Source of the DNA: Lachnospiraceae bacterium | Lineage (GTDB): Bacteria; Bacillota; Clostridia; Lachnospirales; Lachnospiraceae | NCBI GenBank assembly: GCA_022796795.1 | Contig: JAAWJI010000021.1 | Coordinates: 1 to 64,000 of the forward strand | Reading direction: 5' to 3' | Length of the DNA stretch: 64,000 nt | Part shown: positions 9,088 through 17,053 of the stretch, in pieces | How the letters are laid out: each line of letters opens with the position of its first letter | Position numbering within the stretch: the stretch's first letter is position 1 | Notes under the pieces: generated by a model | Told to the model about the DNA's origin: nothing | Seen by the model: the letters and a program-made list of their open reading frames with translations, nothing else | Databases searched by the model: none | Made by a program: the position numbers and the translations under genes

Positions 9088-9117
9088 AAAAAAGCACTGC
9101 AAACGCAGTGCTTTTTT
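9088..9117 (+). terminator. Bidirectional terminator after tRNA-Gly
   Basis: AAAAAAGCACTGC / GCAGTGCTTTTTT perfect stem with a 4-nt loop and T-runs on both strands. It serves the tRNA and the convergent deacetylase gene. Confidence 0.9.
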
Positions 9118-9129
9118 CTTATCTCCCCC

Positions 9130-9978
9130 TCAATCAAACAAAATCTCCTCCACCGTCACAAAGGAATAGCCCTCCTCTTTCAACTCATCCACTACCTGCA
9201 GCGCTGCCTCCACAGATGTATCATAATAGTCATGCATGAGTATAATATCCCCCTCCTCTGTGTCGTGCAGCACTCTTCCCACGATTTCATCCGTATTTTG
9301 GGAGCACCAGTCCCGGGAATCCACGTTCCAAAGAACCGGAAACATGTTCAGCTCCTCCTCAAAGGCGGAATCCCAGCACCCATAGGGCGGGCGGACATAG
9401 ACCACCTCTGCCCCTGTGATCTCCCGGATTGTATCGCTGGTTTTGATCAGTTCCTTCCGGTATTCTTCCCAATTACAATCTTTTAGCTGCATGTGGCTGT
9501 AAGTGTGGTTTCCAATCAGATGCCCCTCCTCCTGCATACGCCGTACAATGTCCGGGTGAAGCTGGGCATGCTCTCCCAGCACAAAAAAGCTGGCCCTTAC
9601 TCCCCGCTCCTTTAAGCCATCCAAAAGCTCCGCCGTATAGCTGGGGTGAGGGCCGTCGTCAAAGGTCAAAGCTACCTTTCGGCTCACATCATAATCCCCT
9701 ATCTCTTCCTCGGAAACGTTACCGGCTGCATCCTCCCTGGAGGCGCCCCATGCGTCCTCCTTGGCTTTCTCTTCCACAAAGGCCTCTTCCCCATCTCCCA
9801 AGGAGTCCTGCGTATCCTCTTGCTCTGTTCTATTCCACAATACCGACAGCTCTGACTCCGCAAACGTCTCCTCTGCCGGTACATTCTGTCCGATCCGTAC
9901 CCGGATCTCCTTTGCCAGAAGTCCTGCCACTGCAAGCCCCAGGCAAATCATCACAGCTTTTCCCACCCATTTATGCAT
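9130..9978 (-). CDS. Membrane-anchored polysaccharide deacetylase (NodB domain)
   Basis: A 282-residue protein from ATG 9978, which has an AGGATAGGG site; a TTG at 10011 would add 11 residues but lacks one. N-terminal membrane anchor (about residues 8-25), an acidic linker, then a CE4 NodB domain: KVALTFDDGPHPSYT (metal Asp pair about 106-107), HTYSH metal His motif (158/162) and RPPYG. It acts outside the cell, probably removing N-acetyl groups from peptidoglycan or another surface polymer; the substrate is not visible. Monocistronic. Confidence 0.9.
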   Translation of the reverse strand: MHKWVGKAVMICLGLAVAGLLAKEIRVRIGQNVPAEETFAESELSVLWNRTEQEDTQDSLGDGEEAFVEEKAKEDAWGASREDAAGNVSEEEIGDYDVSRKVALTFDDGPHPSYTAELLDGLKERGVRASFFVLGEHAQLHPDIVRRMQEEGHLIGNHTYSHMQLKDCNWEEYRKELIKTSDTIREITGAEVVYVRPPYGCWDSAFEEELNMFPVLWNVDSRDWCSQNTDEIVGRVLHDTEEGDIILMHDYYDTSVEAALQVVDELKEEGYSFVTVEEILFD

Positions 9979-10185
9979 AGGATCCCTATCCTGTATCGAT
10001 TCTCTCTTCAATATATGAAAATATCATGTTAAAAATTACCGCCCATTTCCACGCGCCTCCTGGCATGGGTGTTGCAAAGTCTCTGCCGGGCCATGTCTGG
10101 GCCATATTCCAAAAACCTGCTTGCTTTTTATAGGAATCCGGGAGATAATAAGAAGCATAACAGCAATTCAGAAAGGAGACCGTTT

Positions 10186-10359
10186 ATGATACCCAAAGAT
10201 CCGGTTATACTTCTTAGCTATCTCAACACTCTTTTGCGGGACCGCTATCCCTCTCTGGAGACGCTCTGTGCAGATCTGGAGCTGGATTCCACGGAAATCA
10301 CAGAAAAGCTGGCGGCGCTGGATTATGCCTATGATGCCAGCCAAAATCAGTTCCGATAA
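10186..10359 (+). CDS. DUF4250 small protein
   Basis: A 57-residue protein starting MIPKDPVILLSYLN and ending YDASQNQF, matching the short DUF4250 family common in Clostridia, whose function is unknown. GAAAGGAG precedes the ATG. A longer in-frame extension upstream (from 10069) is not supported. The sequence reads like a small helix-turn-helix-like fold (LETLCADLELDSTEITEKL), but that is only an impression. Confidence 0.85.
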   Translation: MIPKDPVILLSYLNTLLRDRYPSLETLCADLELDSTEITEKLAALDYAYDASQNQFR

Positions 10360-10439
10360 CTCTGTGTCAGAAGCCGTTGACACTCTTTGCCGGTTTTTGT
10401 CTTAATTGTTTCCAAATTGTCTGACTTTTTATTTTTCTA

Positions 10440-10467
10440 TTGACTATTTCAGGGAATGTGTTAAGAT
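10440..10467 (+). promoter_or_regulatory. Promoter of tRNA-Val(CAC)
   Basis: -35 TTGACT, 16-bp spacer, -10 TAAGAT, 9 bp before the mature tRNA. Confidence 0.6.
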
Positions 10468-10476
10468 ATTAGACAT

Positions 10477-10550
10477 GGAAGCATAGCTCAGCTGGGATGA
10501 GCGTTCGCCTCACACGCGAGAGGTCATGGGTTCGAGCCCCATTGCTTCCA
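10477..10550 (+). tRNA. tRNA-Val (anticodon CAC)
   Basis: Acceptor GGAAGCA / TGCTTCC, anticodon stem TTCGC / GCGAG around loop CTCACAC, T-arm GGGTTCGAGCCCC. 74 nt, discriminator A, CCA not encoded. Confidence 0.92.
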
Positions 10551-10596
10551 TTTTTATTTGTCATCGGGCGTCTGTTTTATCCTTAAATACGCATCC

Positions 10597-10680
10597 GTGA
10601 CATGTTTCAGTCTTCGTCATCGACTGGGACATATTTCAGTCTTTGTCACCACCATGGCATAATTCAGTCTTTGTCACTGA
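10597..10680 (+). repeat. Three tandem imperfect ~29-bp repeats between two Val tRNAs
   Basis: The core TTTCAGTCTTYGTCA occurs at 10605-10619, 10634-10648 and 10662-10676 (last copy ATTCAGTCTTTGTCA), spaced 29 and 28 bp. Each is preceded by an ACATR- or CATAA-type flank. On the minus strand the unit reads TGACAAAGACTGAA. From memory this resembles the multiple terminal repeats that form one end of IS21-family elements. No transposase is nearby, so it would be a solo end or scar. Confidence 0.7.
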
Positions 10681-10734
10681 CCGCCAGGTTCACGACAAGA
10701 TACGCCTCCAAGGGGTTTTATTCATGGATAATCC

Positions 10735-10807
10735 GGAGACATAGCTCAGCTGGGAGAGCATCTGCTTGACGTGTAGAGGGTCGCAGGTTCGAGTCCTGTT
10801 GTCTCCA
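10735..10807 (+). tRNA. tRNA-Val (anticodon GAC)
   Basis: Acceptor GGAGACA / TGTCTCC, anticodon stem TCTGC / GTAGA around loop TTGACGT, T-arm CAGGTTCGAGTCCTG. 73 nt, CCA not encoded. Confidence 0.93.
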
Positions 10808-10808
10808 T

Positions 10809-10847
10809 AAAAAGCAAAAGCATCGAATTTCGGTGCTTTTGCTTTTT
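10809..10847 (+). terminator. Terminator after tRNA-Val(GAC)
   Basis: Long stem AAAAAGCAAAAGCATCG / CGGTGCTTTTGCTTTTT ending in a T-run. Confidence 0.85.
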
Positions 10848-11212
10848 CTATGCGGACATATTTTTTTAACAAGTCGCTCACATTTTTTTCATAACTTTAT
10901 CATACTTTCCTCATATTTGTCCTTTATAGTATTCACTATAAAGCAAATACCTTTTTCATAAAATACTTCCTTTTTCTTAAAGCCAGTCCTCCGGGGCTGG
11001 CTTTTAACATGTCTGTTTTCCTCAAACTTTCCTTTTCCCTTTTTCTTTCGCCTTTCCTAAGAATTTCTTAATTCACTTTATTTTTTTTTTAGAGGCTGGA
11101 CATAGAATGGTCACATTTTCCTGTTATGATAATAACCGTAGCAAGAACACATATCAGTATTTCATTCATAACACTCGGGGGACTGAAAAGTCCCCCACTC
11201 CCTCGAATCATC

Positions 11213-11242
11213 AAGGCTTCTGCAAAGACAGAGGCCTTTTTT
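11213..11242 (+). terminator. Rho-independent terminator without an upstream gene
   Basis: Stem AAGGCTTCTG / CAGAGGCCTT (one mismatch), 6-nt loop, TTTTTT tail. It would end an unannotated plus-strand transcript. Confidence 0.65.
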
Positions 11243-11279
11243 ATATCTTTTTACAGACGGCGAGGGATGCAAATGCCAA

Positions 11280-11310
11280 AGGCGGTGTAATCTTTTCGAT
11301 TGCACCGCCT
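11280..11310 (-). terminator. Hairpin downstream of the SDR gene
   Basis: AGGCGGTGTAAT / ATTGCACCGCCT stem with a 7-nt loop, 45 bp past the SDR stop on the minus strand. The T-rich tail is weak (TTTGGCATTT). Confidence 0.5.
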
Positions 11311-11354
11311 GTTCTCTCATTCGGGACAAAACTTTTGTTCCATCTCCATACGTC

Positions 11355-12140
11355 TTATAAAACCGTGGTAAATCCTCCGTCCACGCTGATATGCCATCCA
11401 TTGACATAATCCGAAGCCTTGCTGGCCAAAAATACAATGGTTCCCATCAGGTCCTCCGGCTCTCCCCAGCGCCCTGCGGCAATCCGGTTAGTGATCTTAT
11501 CATAGAAGGCGGGATCCTTGCGAAGCTCTGCGTTTACCTCTGTGGCTAAAAATCCCGGGCAGATGGCGTTTGTCTGAATATTGAACTGTCCCAGCTCATT
11601 GGCGAATACCCGGGTCAGGCCGATGACGCCATGTTTGGCTACCGCATAGGGCGGGCAGTGCTTGTCGGCGGTGTAGGACAGAGCGGAACCAATGTTGATA
11701 ATTTTGCCGCTGCCCTGGGCCTTCATGATTTTTGCTACCGCATGGGACAGGAAGTAAACCGCATTTAAGTCCAGATTGATACACAGATCCCAGTAACGGT
11801 CCGGATACTCGTCAAAGGGGGCAAATGCGCTGGCTCCTGCATTATTTACCAGAATGTCGATGCGGCCAAATTTCTCCATACACACATCCACTACTTGCTG
11901 AATGTACTCCTTATTGGTCAGGTCTCCCTGAAGAAATTCCACTCTGCGTCCCTCTGCCTCCACCAGCTCCCTGACCTGGCTGATATCATCTGTAAAATGA
12001 GGGATAAACAAATCCGCTCCCGCCTTGGCAAAGGCCTCCGCATAGGCAAGGCCCAATCCCTGGTTTGCCCCTGTGATAATAGCCACCTTTCCCTTTAGTC
12101 CAAAATAATCCATAGAAAAATTGCTGCATTGATCTGACAT
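11355..12140 (-). CDS. SDR-family NAD(P)-dependent oxidoreductase
   Basis: A 261-residue classical short-chain dehydrogenase from ATG 12140 (GGAGGAGCG site). Glycine motif TGANQGLGLAYA near residue 25, NNAG motif, catalytic Ser in INIGSALSY, YAVAK (Tyr/Lys) and the C-terminal ISVDGGFT. Such enzymes oxidise or reduce sugar acids, polyols or keto sugars in the cytoplasm; the sequence style is close to gluconate 5-dehydrogenase/KduD. It is last in a five-gene run with split transketolase, Zn-alcohol dehydrogenase and a GPH symporter, so it likely works on the same unknown sugar. Confidence 0.9.
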   Translation of the reverse strand: MSDQCSNFSMDYFGLKGKVAIITGANQGLGLAYAEAFAKAGADLFIPHFTDDISQVRELVEAEGRRVEFLQGDLTNKEYIQQVVDVCMEKFGRIDILVNNAGASAFAPFDEYPDRYWDLCINLDLNAVYFLSHAVAKIMKAQGSGKIINIGSALSYTADKHCPPYAVAKHGVIGLTRVFANELGQFNIQTNAICPGFLATEVNAELRKDPAFYDKITNRIAAGRWGEPEDLMGTIVFLASKASDYVNGWHISVDGGFTTVL

Positions 12141-12175
12141 ACGCTCCTCCTGCTCTTTTCTGCGGGGCAGCTCTC

Positions 12176-12225
12176 CCCGCCTCACGTCTCCGTCTTTCCG
12201 GCAGTTCTTCCCGCCTCACGTCTCC
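12176..12225. repeat. 34-bp tandem duplication upstream of the SDR gene
   Basis: CCCGCCTCACGTCTCC occurs identically at 12176-12191 and 12210-12225, with partly conserved sequence between, giving a 34-bp period in the gap between the transketolase C subunit and the SDR gene. It lengthens the intercistronic gap of an otherwise tight operon. Confidence 0.75.
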
Positions 12226-12240
12226 TTGTTCCCGAAAGTT

Positions 12241-13209
12241 TTATTTGCCCAGCATCTCCTTCACTGTTTTAACGATACCGTGACGGTCCATCCCATAGTA
12301 ATGATAGATATCGTCCACAGCGCCCAGCACAGCAAATTCATCAGGCATGCCGATTCGCTTAAAGTTCCCTTTGTAACCAGCCTCGCACAAAACCTCGGCC
12401 ACAGCGCCGCCCAATCCTCCGTTGATGGAGTGATCCTCCACGGTCACCACATTTTGGGTCTTATTGGAAACCCGGATGATGGAGTCCTTATCCAATGGCT
12501 TCACCGTATGCACATCCAGAATCTCCACGCTTATGCCTGCTTCCTCCTTCAACATTTTTGCCGCCATAAGGCACTCGTAGAGGTTGGAGCCGCAGGAAAT
12601 GATCGTCACATCGTCTCCCTCCAAAAGCTCAATGGCCTTTCCGATCTCCAGCTCATAATCCCCGGCGTATACGTTGGGGGAGCCGGCCCGGTCAATGCGG
12701 ATAATCATGGGGCCTTCGTAGTCCATAGAAGCCCGGATAAATTTGGCGCACTGATTGGCGTCTGCCGGCACACAGACCGTCAGGTTGGGAATGGCGCGAT
12801 AAAGAGCCAGATCCGCAATATCGTTGTGGGTGGGGCCGCCTCCGGCTGTAACGCCGGAATGAGTGCCAATGAGTCTGACCTTTACGTCATTGTAGGCAAT
12901 GTCCGTGTGGATCTGGTCTGCGGCCCGCAGGGGAAGGAAGGGACCGAATACCTGAGCAAACACCACATTTCCGGAGAGGGCAAGCCCGGCAGAGGATCCT
13001 ACCTGGCCCGGCTCTGCGATTCCCATGTTAAAGCAGCGATCAGGAAAATCCTTTACCAGCTGACCAGCCTTTGTGGAGGGAGCCACGTTGTCAGAATATG
13101 TAAACACAAAATCTATTCCCTCCTGCGCCATCTTATACAGTTCCTCTCCGTATGCTTCCTTTGCGCTGGAGAGCATCATATCAAAATCATAGGTTGTTTT
13201 TGCTGCCAT
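12241..13209 (-). CDS. Transketolase, C-terminal subunit
   Basis: 322 residues from ATG 13209, two bases after the N-subunit stop; a GTG at 13218 sits on top of the ribosome site and is unlikely. It carries the pyrimidine-binding half of transketolase (GIAEPGQVGSSAGLALSG, GTHSGVTAGGGPTH, with a catalytic Glu in MGIAEP) and the C-terminal domain (VVTVEDHSINGGLG). Split transketolases of ~290 plus ~320 residues are normal in Firmicutes. It transfers two-carbon units between sugar phosphates in the cytoplasm together with the partner encoded upstream. Confidence 0.93.
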   Translation of the reverse strand: MAAKTTYDFDMMLSSAKEAYGEELYKMAQEGIDFVFTYSDNVAPSTKAGQLVKDFPDRCFNMGIAEPGQVGSSAGLALSGNVVFAQVFGPFLPLRAADQIHTDIAYNDVKVRLIGTHSGVTAGGGPTHNDIADLALYRAIPNLTVCVPADANQCAKFIRASMDYEGPMIIRIDRAGSPNVYAGDYELEIGKAIELLEGDDVTIISCGSNLYECLMAAKMLKEEAGISVEILDVHTVKPLDKDSIIRVSNKTQNVVTVEDHSINGGLGGAVAEVLCEAGYKGNFKRIGMPDEFAVLGAVDDIYHYYGMDRHGIVKTVKEMLGK

Positions 13210-13211
13210 GC

Positions 13212-14078
13212 CTAGCACCCCTTTCTCATTTTTTCCACATCTGCGAGGGCACGCTTTAAGTCTTCCTCACCGATTCCGCCGCCGTGCCATTTATGATTGT
13301 TTTCCATAAAGCTTACGCCTTTTCCCTTCACCGTGTTGCTGATGATAAAGGTGGGCTTTGCAAGCTTCCCGTAATCTCTCTCGGGCAGCTGCTCCAGGGC
13401 CTTACACACCTGGCCCATGTCGTTTCCGTCCTCAATCTCAATCACATTCCAGCCAAAGGCCCTTACCTTCTCATCCACCGGGTCAATGTTCATGATTTCT
13501 CTGGTATTTCCCGTCATCTGAAGCTGGTTCTTATCCAGGATGCACACCAGATTGTTCAGCTGATAGTGGGCTCCTGCCATCAAAGCCTCCCAGTTGGTTC
13601 CCTCGTCAAACTCTCCGTCTCCAATCATCACCAGCACCCGGTAATTTTCCTTCCGATATCTGGCGCCCAAGGCATAGCCAACGGCAATGGGAAGCCCATG
13701 GCCCAAAGAGCCTGCGGATACTTCAATCTGGGGACATTTTTTCCGGTTGGAATGCATACCGAATTTGTAGGTGTCCAGAGATTCAAAATGCTCTACCATA
13801 TAATCCTGGGTATATGCGCCCAGATCAGAAAAAATGGTGTACAGGGTCTCGGAGCAATGGCCCTTGGAAAGGATAAAGCGATCACGGCCCTCCATTTTGG
13901 GATCCATCACGTCATAATTCAGATATTTGTAGTAGAGGGCTACGGCCATCTCCACCATGGACAGCTCTCCGCCCAGATGTCCCATCCCGATCCGGTAAAT
14001 GAAATTCAAAAGATTGGAACGGATATCCACACACTTTGCTTCCAGTTCTTCTATGGTCTGTAATTTCTTATCGCTCAT
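13212..14078 (-). CDS. Transketolase, N-terminal subunit
   Basis: A 288-residue thiamine-diphosphate-binding half: GHLGGELSMVEMAVALYY, ILSKGHCSETLY, AGSLGHGLPIAVGYALG, and the TPP motif GDGEFDEGTNWEALMAGAHYQLNN (GDG...N). It pairs with the C-terminal subunit two bases downstream. Its place between an alcohol dehydrogenase and an SDR suggests a dedicated copy for one carbon source rather than the housekeeping pentose-phosphate enzyme. Confidence 0.94.
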   Translation of the reverse strand: MSDKKLQTIEELEAKCVDIRSNLLNFIYRIGMGHLGGELSMVEMAVALYYKYLNYDVMDPKMEGRDRFILSKGHCSETLYTIFSDLGAYTQDYMVEHFESLDTYKFGMHSNRKKCPQIEVSAGSLGHGLPIAVGYALGARYRKENYRVLVMIGDGEFDEGTNWEALMAGAHYQLNNLVCILDKNQLQMTGNTREIMNIDPVDEKVRAFGWNVIEIEDGNDMGQVCKALEQLPERDYGKLAKPTFIISNTVKGKGVSFMENNHKWHGGGIGEEDLKRALADVEKMRKGC

Positions 14079-14094
14079 AACAACCTTCCTTTCT

Positions 14095-15153
14095 CTACTC
14101 TAAATCGTCGTTGCATTTCACCAGCACCTTCAGGTATTTTCCGGAAAAATGAACCCGGAAAGCCTCTTCTATATCTCTGAGAGGAACTACCTTTTCCGTG
14201 AAATCATCCAGCTGGTACCGATCCAGCATCTGAATTGCCCTGGGATAGGCATAAGGCGCAACGAAAAATCCGGTTATAGTAATCTCATTCATATAGCAGT
14301 ATTTACACAGATTCAGAGGCATCTCGAAATCGTTGGGATACTGAGCTCCGTAAATCAGCTTTCCGCCCTTGGCTGTAATGGGGGGCAATCCCTTGACTGC
14401 ATGGACAGAGCCGGAGCAGTCAATCACCACGTCATAGCCAAGGCCATCTGTAATCTGGTCCGCCTCCGCCTGCAGATTGCCCTTTACCGGATCAATCACA
14501 TGATCTGCCCCGTACTTTAAGGCGATCTCCCGTCTGGACGCCAGAGGCTCAATTACAGTCAGTTCGCTGGCTCCGTACATTTTCAGAGATTGCAGAGCCA
14601 AAAGTCCGATGGGTCCGCCGCCGGATACAGCTACCCGCATACCGAATTTCAGATCCACCTTATCCATGAGACGAGTGATGATGGAAATGGGCTCCAAGAG
14701 GCATCCCTTTTTCAGGCTAATGTGATCCGGAAGCTTATACACCTGGGATTCATGCCAGATAATGTATTCTCCAAAGCCGGGGAAATTGTATTCCTCCGCA
14801 TGAGGACAGAACTGCTGCTGCCCATTCTGACAGTAATAGCACTTGCCGCAAAAGCCCAGGAAATTTCCAGCTACCCGGTCTCCTACCTTTAAGCCCTTCT
14901 GGGTTGCCTTTTCTCCCAGCTCCACCACCACGCCGGAGATCTCGTGGCCAAGGCCGAAGGGAAGCTCCCAGCCAAATACATTTTCCACCAGAATATGGGG
15001 ATCGGAACCACAGATTGCACAGTAGGCAACCTTAATCTTTACCTCTTCCGGTCCCAGCTCCCGCAAGGGAACCTCCTGGACCTCAATTTTTCCTCTCTTG
15101 CTCTCGTCCGGATCATCCAGACGGCCATTTTTCAAAACTCTCATCTGCTTCAT
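14095..15153 (-). CDS. Zinc-dependent alcohol/polyol dehydrogenase (MDR family)
   Basis: A 352-residue medium-chain dehydrogenase. Catalytic zinc ligands in AICGSDPH (Cys48) and GHE (His70, Glu71); structural zinc Cys102, Cys105, Cys108 and Cys116. NAD-binding GGGPIGLLALQ around 180-190. This is the threonine/sorbitol dehydrogenase style of polyol enzyme. It lies 20 bp after the GPH symporter gene and upstream of transketolase, so it probably oxidises the imported polyol or sugar. The substrate is not readable. Confidence 0.92.
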   Translation of the reverse strand: MKQMRVLKNGRLDDPDESKRGKIEVQEVPLRELGPEEVKIKVAYCAICGSDPHILVENVFGWELPFGLGHEISGVVVELGEKATQKGLKVGDRVAGNFLGFCGKCYYCQNGQQQFCPHAEEYNFPGFGEYIIWHESQVYKLPDHISLKKGCLLEPISIITRLMDKVDLKFGMRVAVSGGGPIGLLALQSLKMYGASELTVIEPLASRREIALKYGADHVIDPVKGNLQAEADQITDGLGYDVVIDCSGSVHAVKGLPPITAKGGKLIYGAQYPNDFEMPLNLCKYCYMNEITITGFFVAPYAYPRAIQMLDRYQLDDFTEKVVPLRDIEEAFRVHFSGKYLKVLVKCNDDLE

Positions 15154-15173
15154 AAACGTAATCCTCCTTATTC

Positions 15174-16589
15174 CTATTTCGCGCCGTCCCGCTCTGCAAT
15201 CTCCTGCTGAATCTGGGAAAGCCGCTCTTCATTCAGTTTATAGAATACGCCAAAGACCAGGATTGTCACAACAGCCACGATACAGGGCATCAGCGCCGTC
15301 AGGTTCCGGATTGCCGAAAGCACCTCCGGGGTCTGCGCCTCATTTGCCACATATCCCACAGAGTCCAGTACGGCGTTTGGAACGGAACCGCCGATCACCA
15401 TGGCAAATTTCAGTCCTAGGCCTACCAGCGTCAGGGTAATGGCTCCGTAGGCATGACCAGTTTTCCAGTTGCTGTATTCAATAGGATCTGTCACGATAGA
15501 CCACAGGATTCCCATGAGTACGCCATATCCAAATCCTACCACTGCCCTGCCGGCCATCATGCCTGCCAAAGCTCCGCTTCCCTGAGGCATTAAAAAGATA
15601 ATCAGGGAACCTATGCCGCACAGAGCCAGACCAAGGATGACCGTGGCTTTCTTTTTAATCTTCTTTGTCAGGAAGGGCACACAGGGAACGCCTGCCACGG
15701 AAGCCAGCATGAGCACCATGGAAAACCAGGAAATCATATTCTCGCTGTCCGCATAATATTTCATATAATAGGGGCCCATGGTGGACTGGATCTGGCTTAT
15801 GGTATACACGCCCAGGAACAGCAGCAGCGTCACAAATACAGGTCCCAGCTTGATGATTGCAAACACATCTTTGATTCCCGCTTTGTTGTTGGGATCAATG
15901 GGTTGAGGTGGAATACGCTCTACGATCTGATGGGATCCCCACTGAAGGATTGCCACCATCACTACTGCCATAATGGCTGTGGTCACCATATATCCCTGAG
16001 CCAGGGTCATATACTTTGTGAGAAATCCACTCAGATTGGGAAGCAGGATTGCACAAACCACGCCTCCTGTCTGGGCCAGGGTCATACGGATGGACTGCAT
16101 CCGGGTTCTCTCATCCGGATCATTGGTCATAATGGATGCAGCTGCCGCGTAGGGTTGAATAATAAAGGTATACAACATATTCAACAGATTGTATGTAATG
16201 GCTGCCCAGACAAGCTTCATATTATAATCAAAGCCAGGAGTTGAATAGGTCAGAACTGCCACCACGCCAAAGGGAATCGAGCCCCACATGACATATACCC
16301 AATATTTTCCTTTTTTCGGTGAAAGCCGGTCGGCAATGGTTCCCATAATAGGGTCATTCACCAAATCCCAGAAACGGGAAACCAAAAACAGCATAGCCAC
16401 ATGGGATGCCTTTAACCCAAAAATATCCGTATAAAAATAGCTGATATAGAGTCCAATACACTGGAACACCAGGTTCATGGCAAAGTCAATGGATGCGTAG
16501 CCTGCCACTTCTTTTCCCGCCAGTTTGTAATATCCGGGTCTGGAGCTGGTTTTTACCCAATTTGCCGGATCCTTCATATTTTTGCTCAT
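15174..16589 (-). CDS. GPH-family sugar:cation symporter (MFS)
   Basis: A 471-residue membrane protein with about 12 hydrophobic segments. It contains the glycoside-pentoside-hexuronide signature near LFLVSRFWDLVNDPIMGTIADRL (about 65-85). It imports a sugar, glycoside or uronide with Na+ or H+. It is first in a five-gene operon with its own promoter at 16778-16806, divergent from an AraC regulator. The C-terminal tail (KLNEERLSQIQQEIAERDG) is charged and cytoplasmic, as in the family. Confidence 0.92.
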   Translation of the reverse strand: MSKNMKDPANWVKTSSRPGYYKLAGKEVAGYASIDFAMNLVFQCIGLYISYFYTDIFGLKASHVAMLFLVSRFWDLVNDPIMGTIADRLSPKKGKYWVYVMWGSIPFGVVAVLTYSTPGFDYNMKLVWAAITYNLLNMLYTFIIQPYAAAASIMTNDPDERTRMQSIRMTLAQTGGVVCAILLPNLSGFLTKYMTLAQGYMVTTAIMAVVMVAILQWGSHQIVERIPPQPIDPNNKAGIKDVFAIIKLGPVFVTLLLFLGVYTISQIQSTMGPYYMKYYADSENMISWFSMVLMLASVAGVPCVPFLTKKIKKKATVILGLALCGIGSLIIFLMPQGSGALAGMMAGRAVVGFGYGVLMGILWSIVTDPIEYSNWKTGHAYGAITLTLVGLGLKFAMVIGGSVPNAVLDSVGYVANEAQTPEVLSAIRNLTALMPCIVAVVTILVFGVFYKLNEERLSQIQQEIAERDGAK

Positions 16590-16777
16590 ATGTTACCTCC
16601 CTAAAGTTTCTGTTACCTTTGCATTTACTTCTGAATTCCTAAAACCTATTTACCGCTCTTTTCAAAATCAGAAAACAGAATATCCTCCTTTTCAACATTT
16701 TGCTAAAATGATTTTTTGGACCAGCGCTGTTCCTTCGTCATTTTCCTTATACAGATATAAATTTCTGTTCTGTATTT

Positions 16778-16806
16778 AGTATATAATCCACAATGCAAAC
16801 TTTCAA
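16778..16806 (-). promoter_or_regulatory. Promoter of the symporter-transketolase operon
   Basis: Minus strand -35 TTGAAA, 17-bp spacer, -10 TATACT. About 190 bp of untranslated leader separates it from the symporter gene. Confidence 0.6.
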
Positions 16807-16857
16807 TTTTCCAGCAGGACAGGTAAAATCTCTTTTTTGTCCATTTTGAATAAGTAT

Positions 16858-16875
16858 GTTTGATATTTGTCAAAC
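16858..16875. promoter_or_regulatory. Operator-like inverted repeat between divergent promoters
   Basis: GTTTGA-TATTTG-TCAAAC, perfect 6-bp arms, just upstream of the symporter-operon -35 and upstream of a weak plus-strand promoter (TTGTCC 16913-16918, 18 bp, TATGCT 16937-16942). It is a candidate regulator site. The rest of the 464-bp gap (16590-17053) is AT-rich with nothing else recognised. Confidence 0.45.
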
Positions 16876-17053
16876 TGGTTCGAAAAAATCTTTGGGAAAA
16901 TTTTAACTTTTCTTGTCCTTTTTCTCTAAAATATGCTATGCTTATAAATACTAAAACTTCTTTTACCATTATTTTTTCAAAACCAGCGTGCAGCCTGCTG
17001 CAGGCAGAGTATTTGTTACGTTTTTTTATCAAAATATGAATAGGAGGAGTTTT

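Larger units (their letters stand above)
10848..11354. other. Gene-free stretch with several hairpins; possible small RNA
   Basis: No credible ORF. Perfect palindrome CTTTATAGT-ATTC-ACTATAAAG (10922-10943). Terminator-like AAAGCCAG...CTGGCTTTT (10979-11005). A hairpin GGGGGACT-GAAA-AGTCCCCC (11177-11196) is followed by a stem AAGGCTTCTG / CAGAGGCCTT with six Ts (11213-11242). The last two together look like the 3' end of a plus-strand small transcript or attenuator, but there is no downstream plus-strand gene and no clear promoter. Confidence 0.5.

Noticed and set aside
10597..10680. Tandem repeat as a CRISPR array
   Set aside because: Only three units, spacers too short and repeats imperfect; no cas genes nearby.
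10690..10881. Minus-strand frame over tRNA-Val(GAC)
   Set aside because: Overlaps an intact tRNA gene.
11107..11409. Plus-strand frame of 100 residues
   Set aside because: Spans two terminator-type hairpins and the SDR gene end; no ribosome site.
12226..13215. 329-residue frame antisense to the transketolase C subunit
   Set aside because: Opposite a gene with complete transketolase motifs; no independent evidence.
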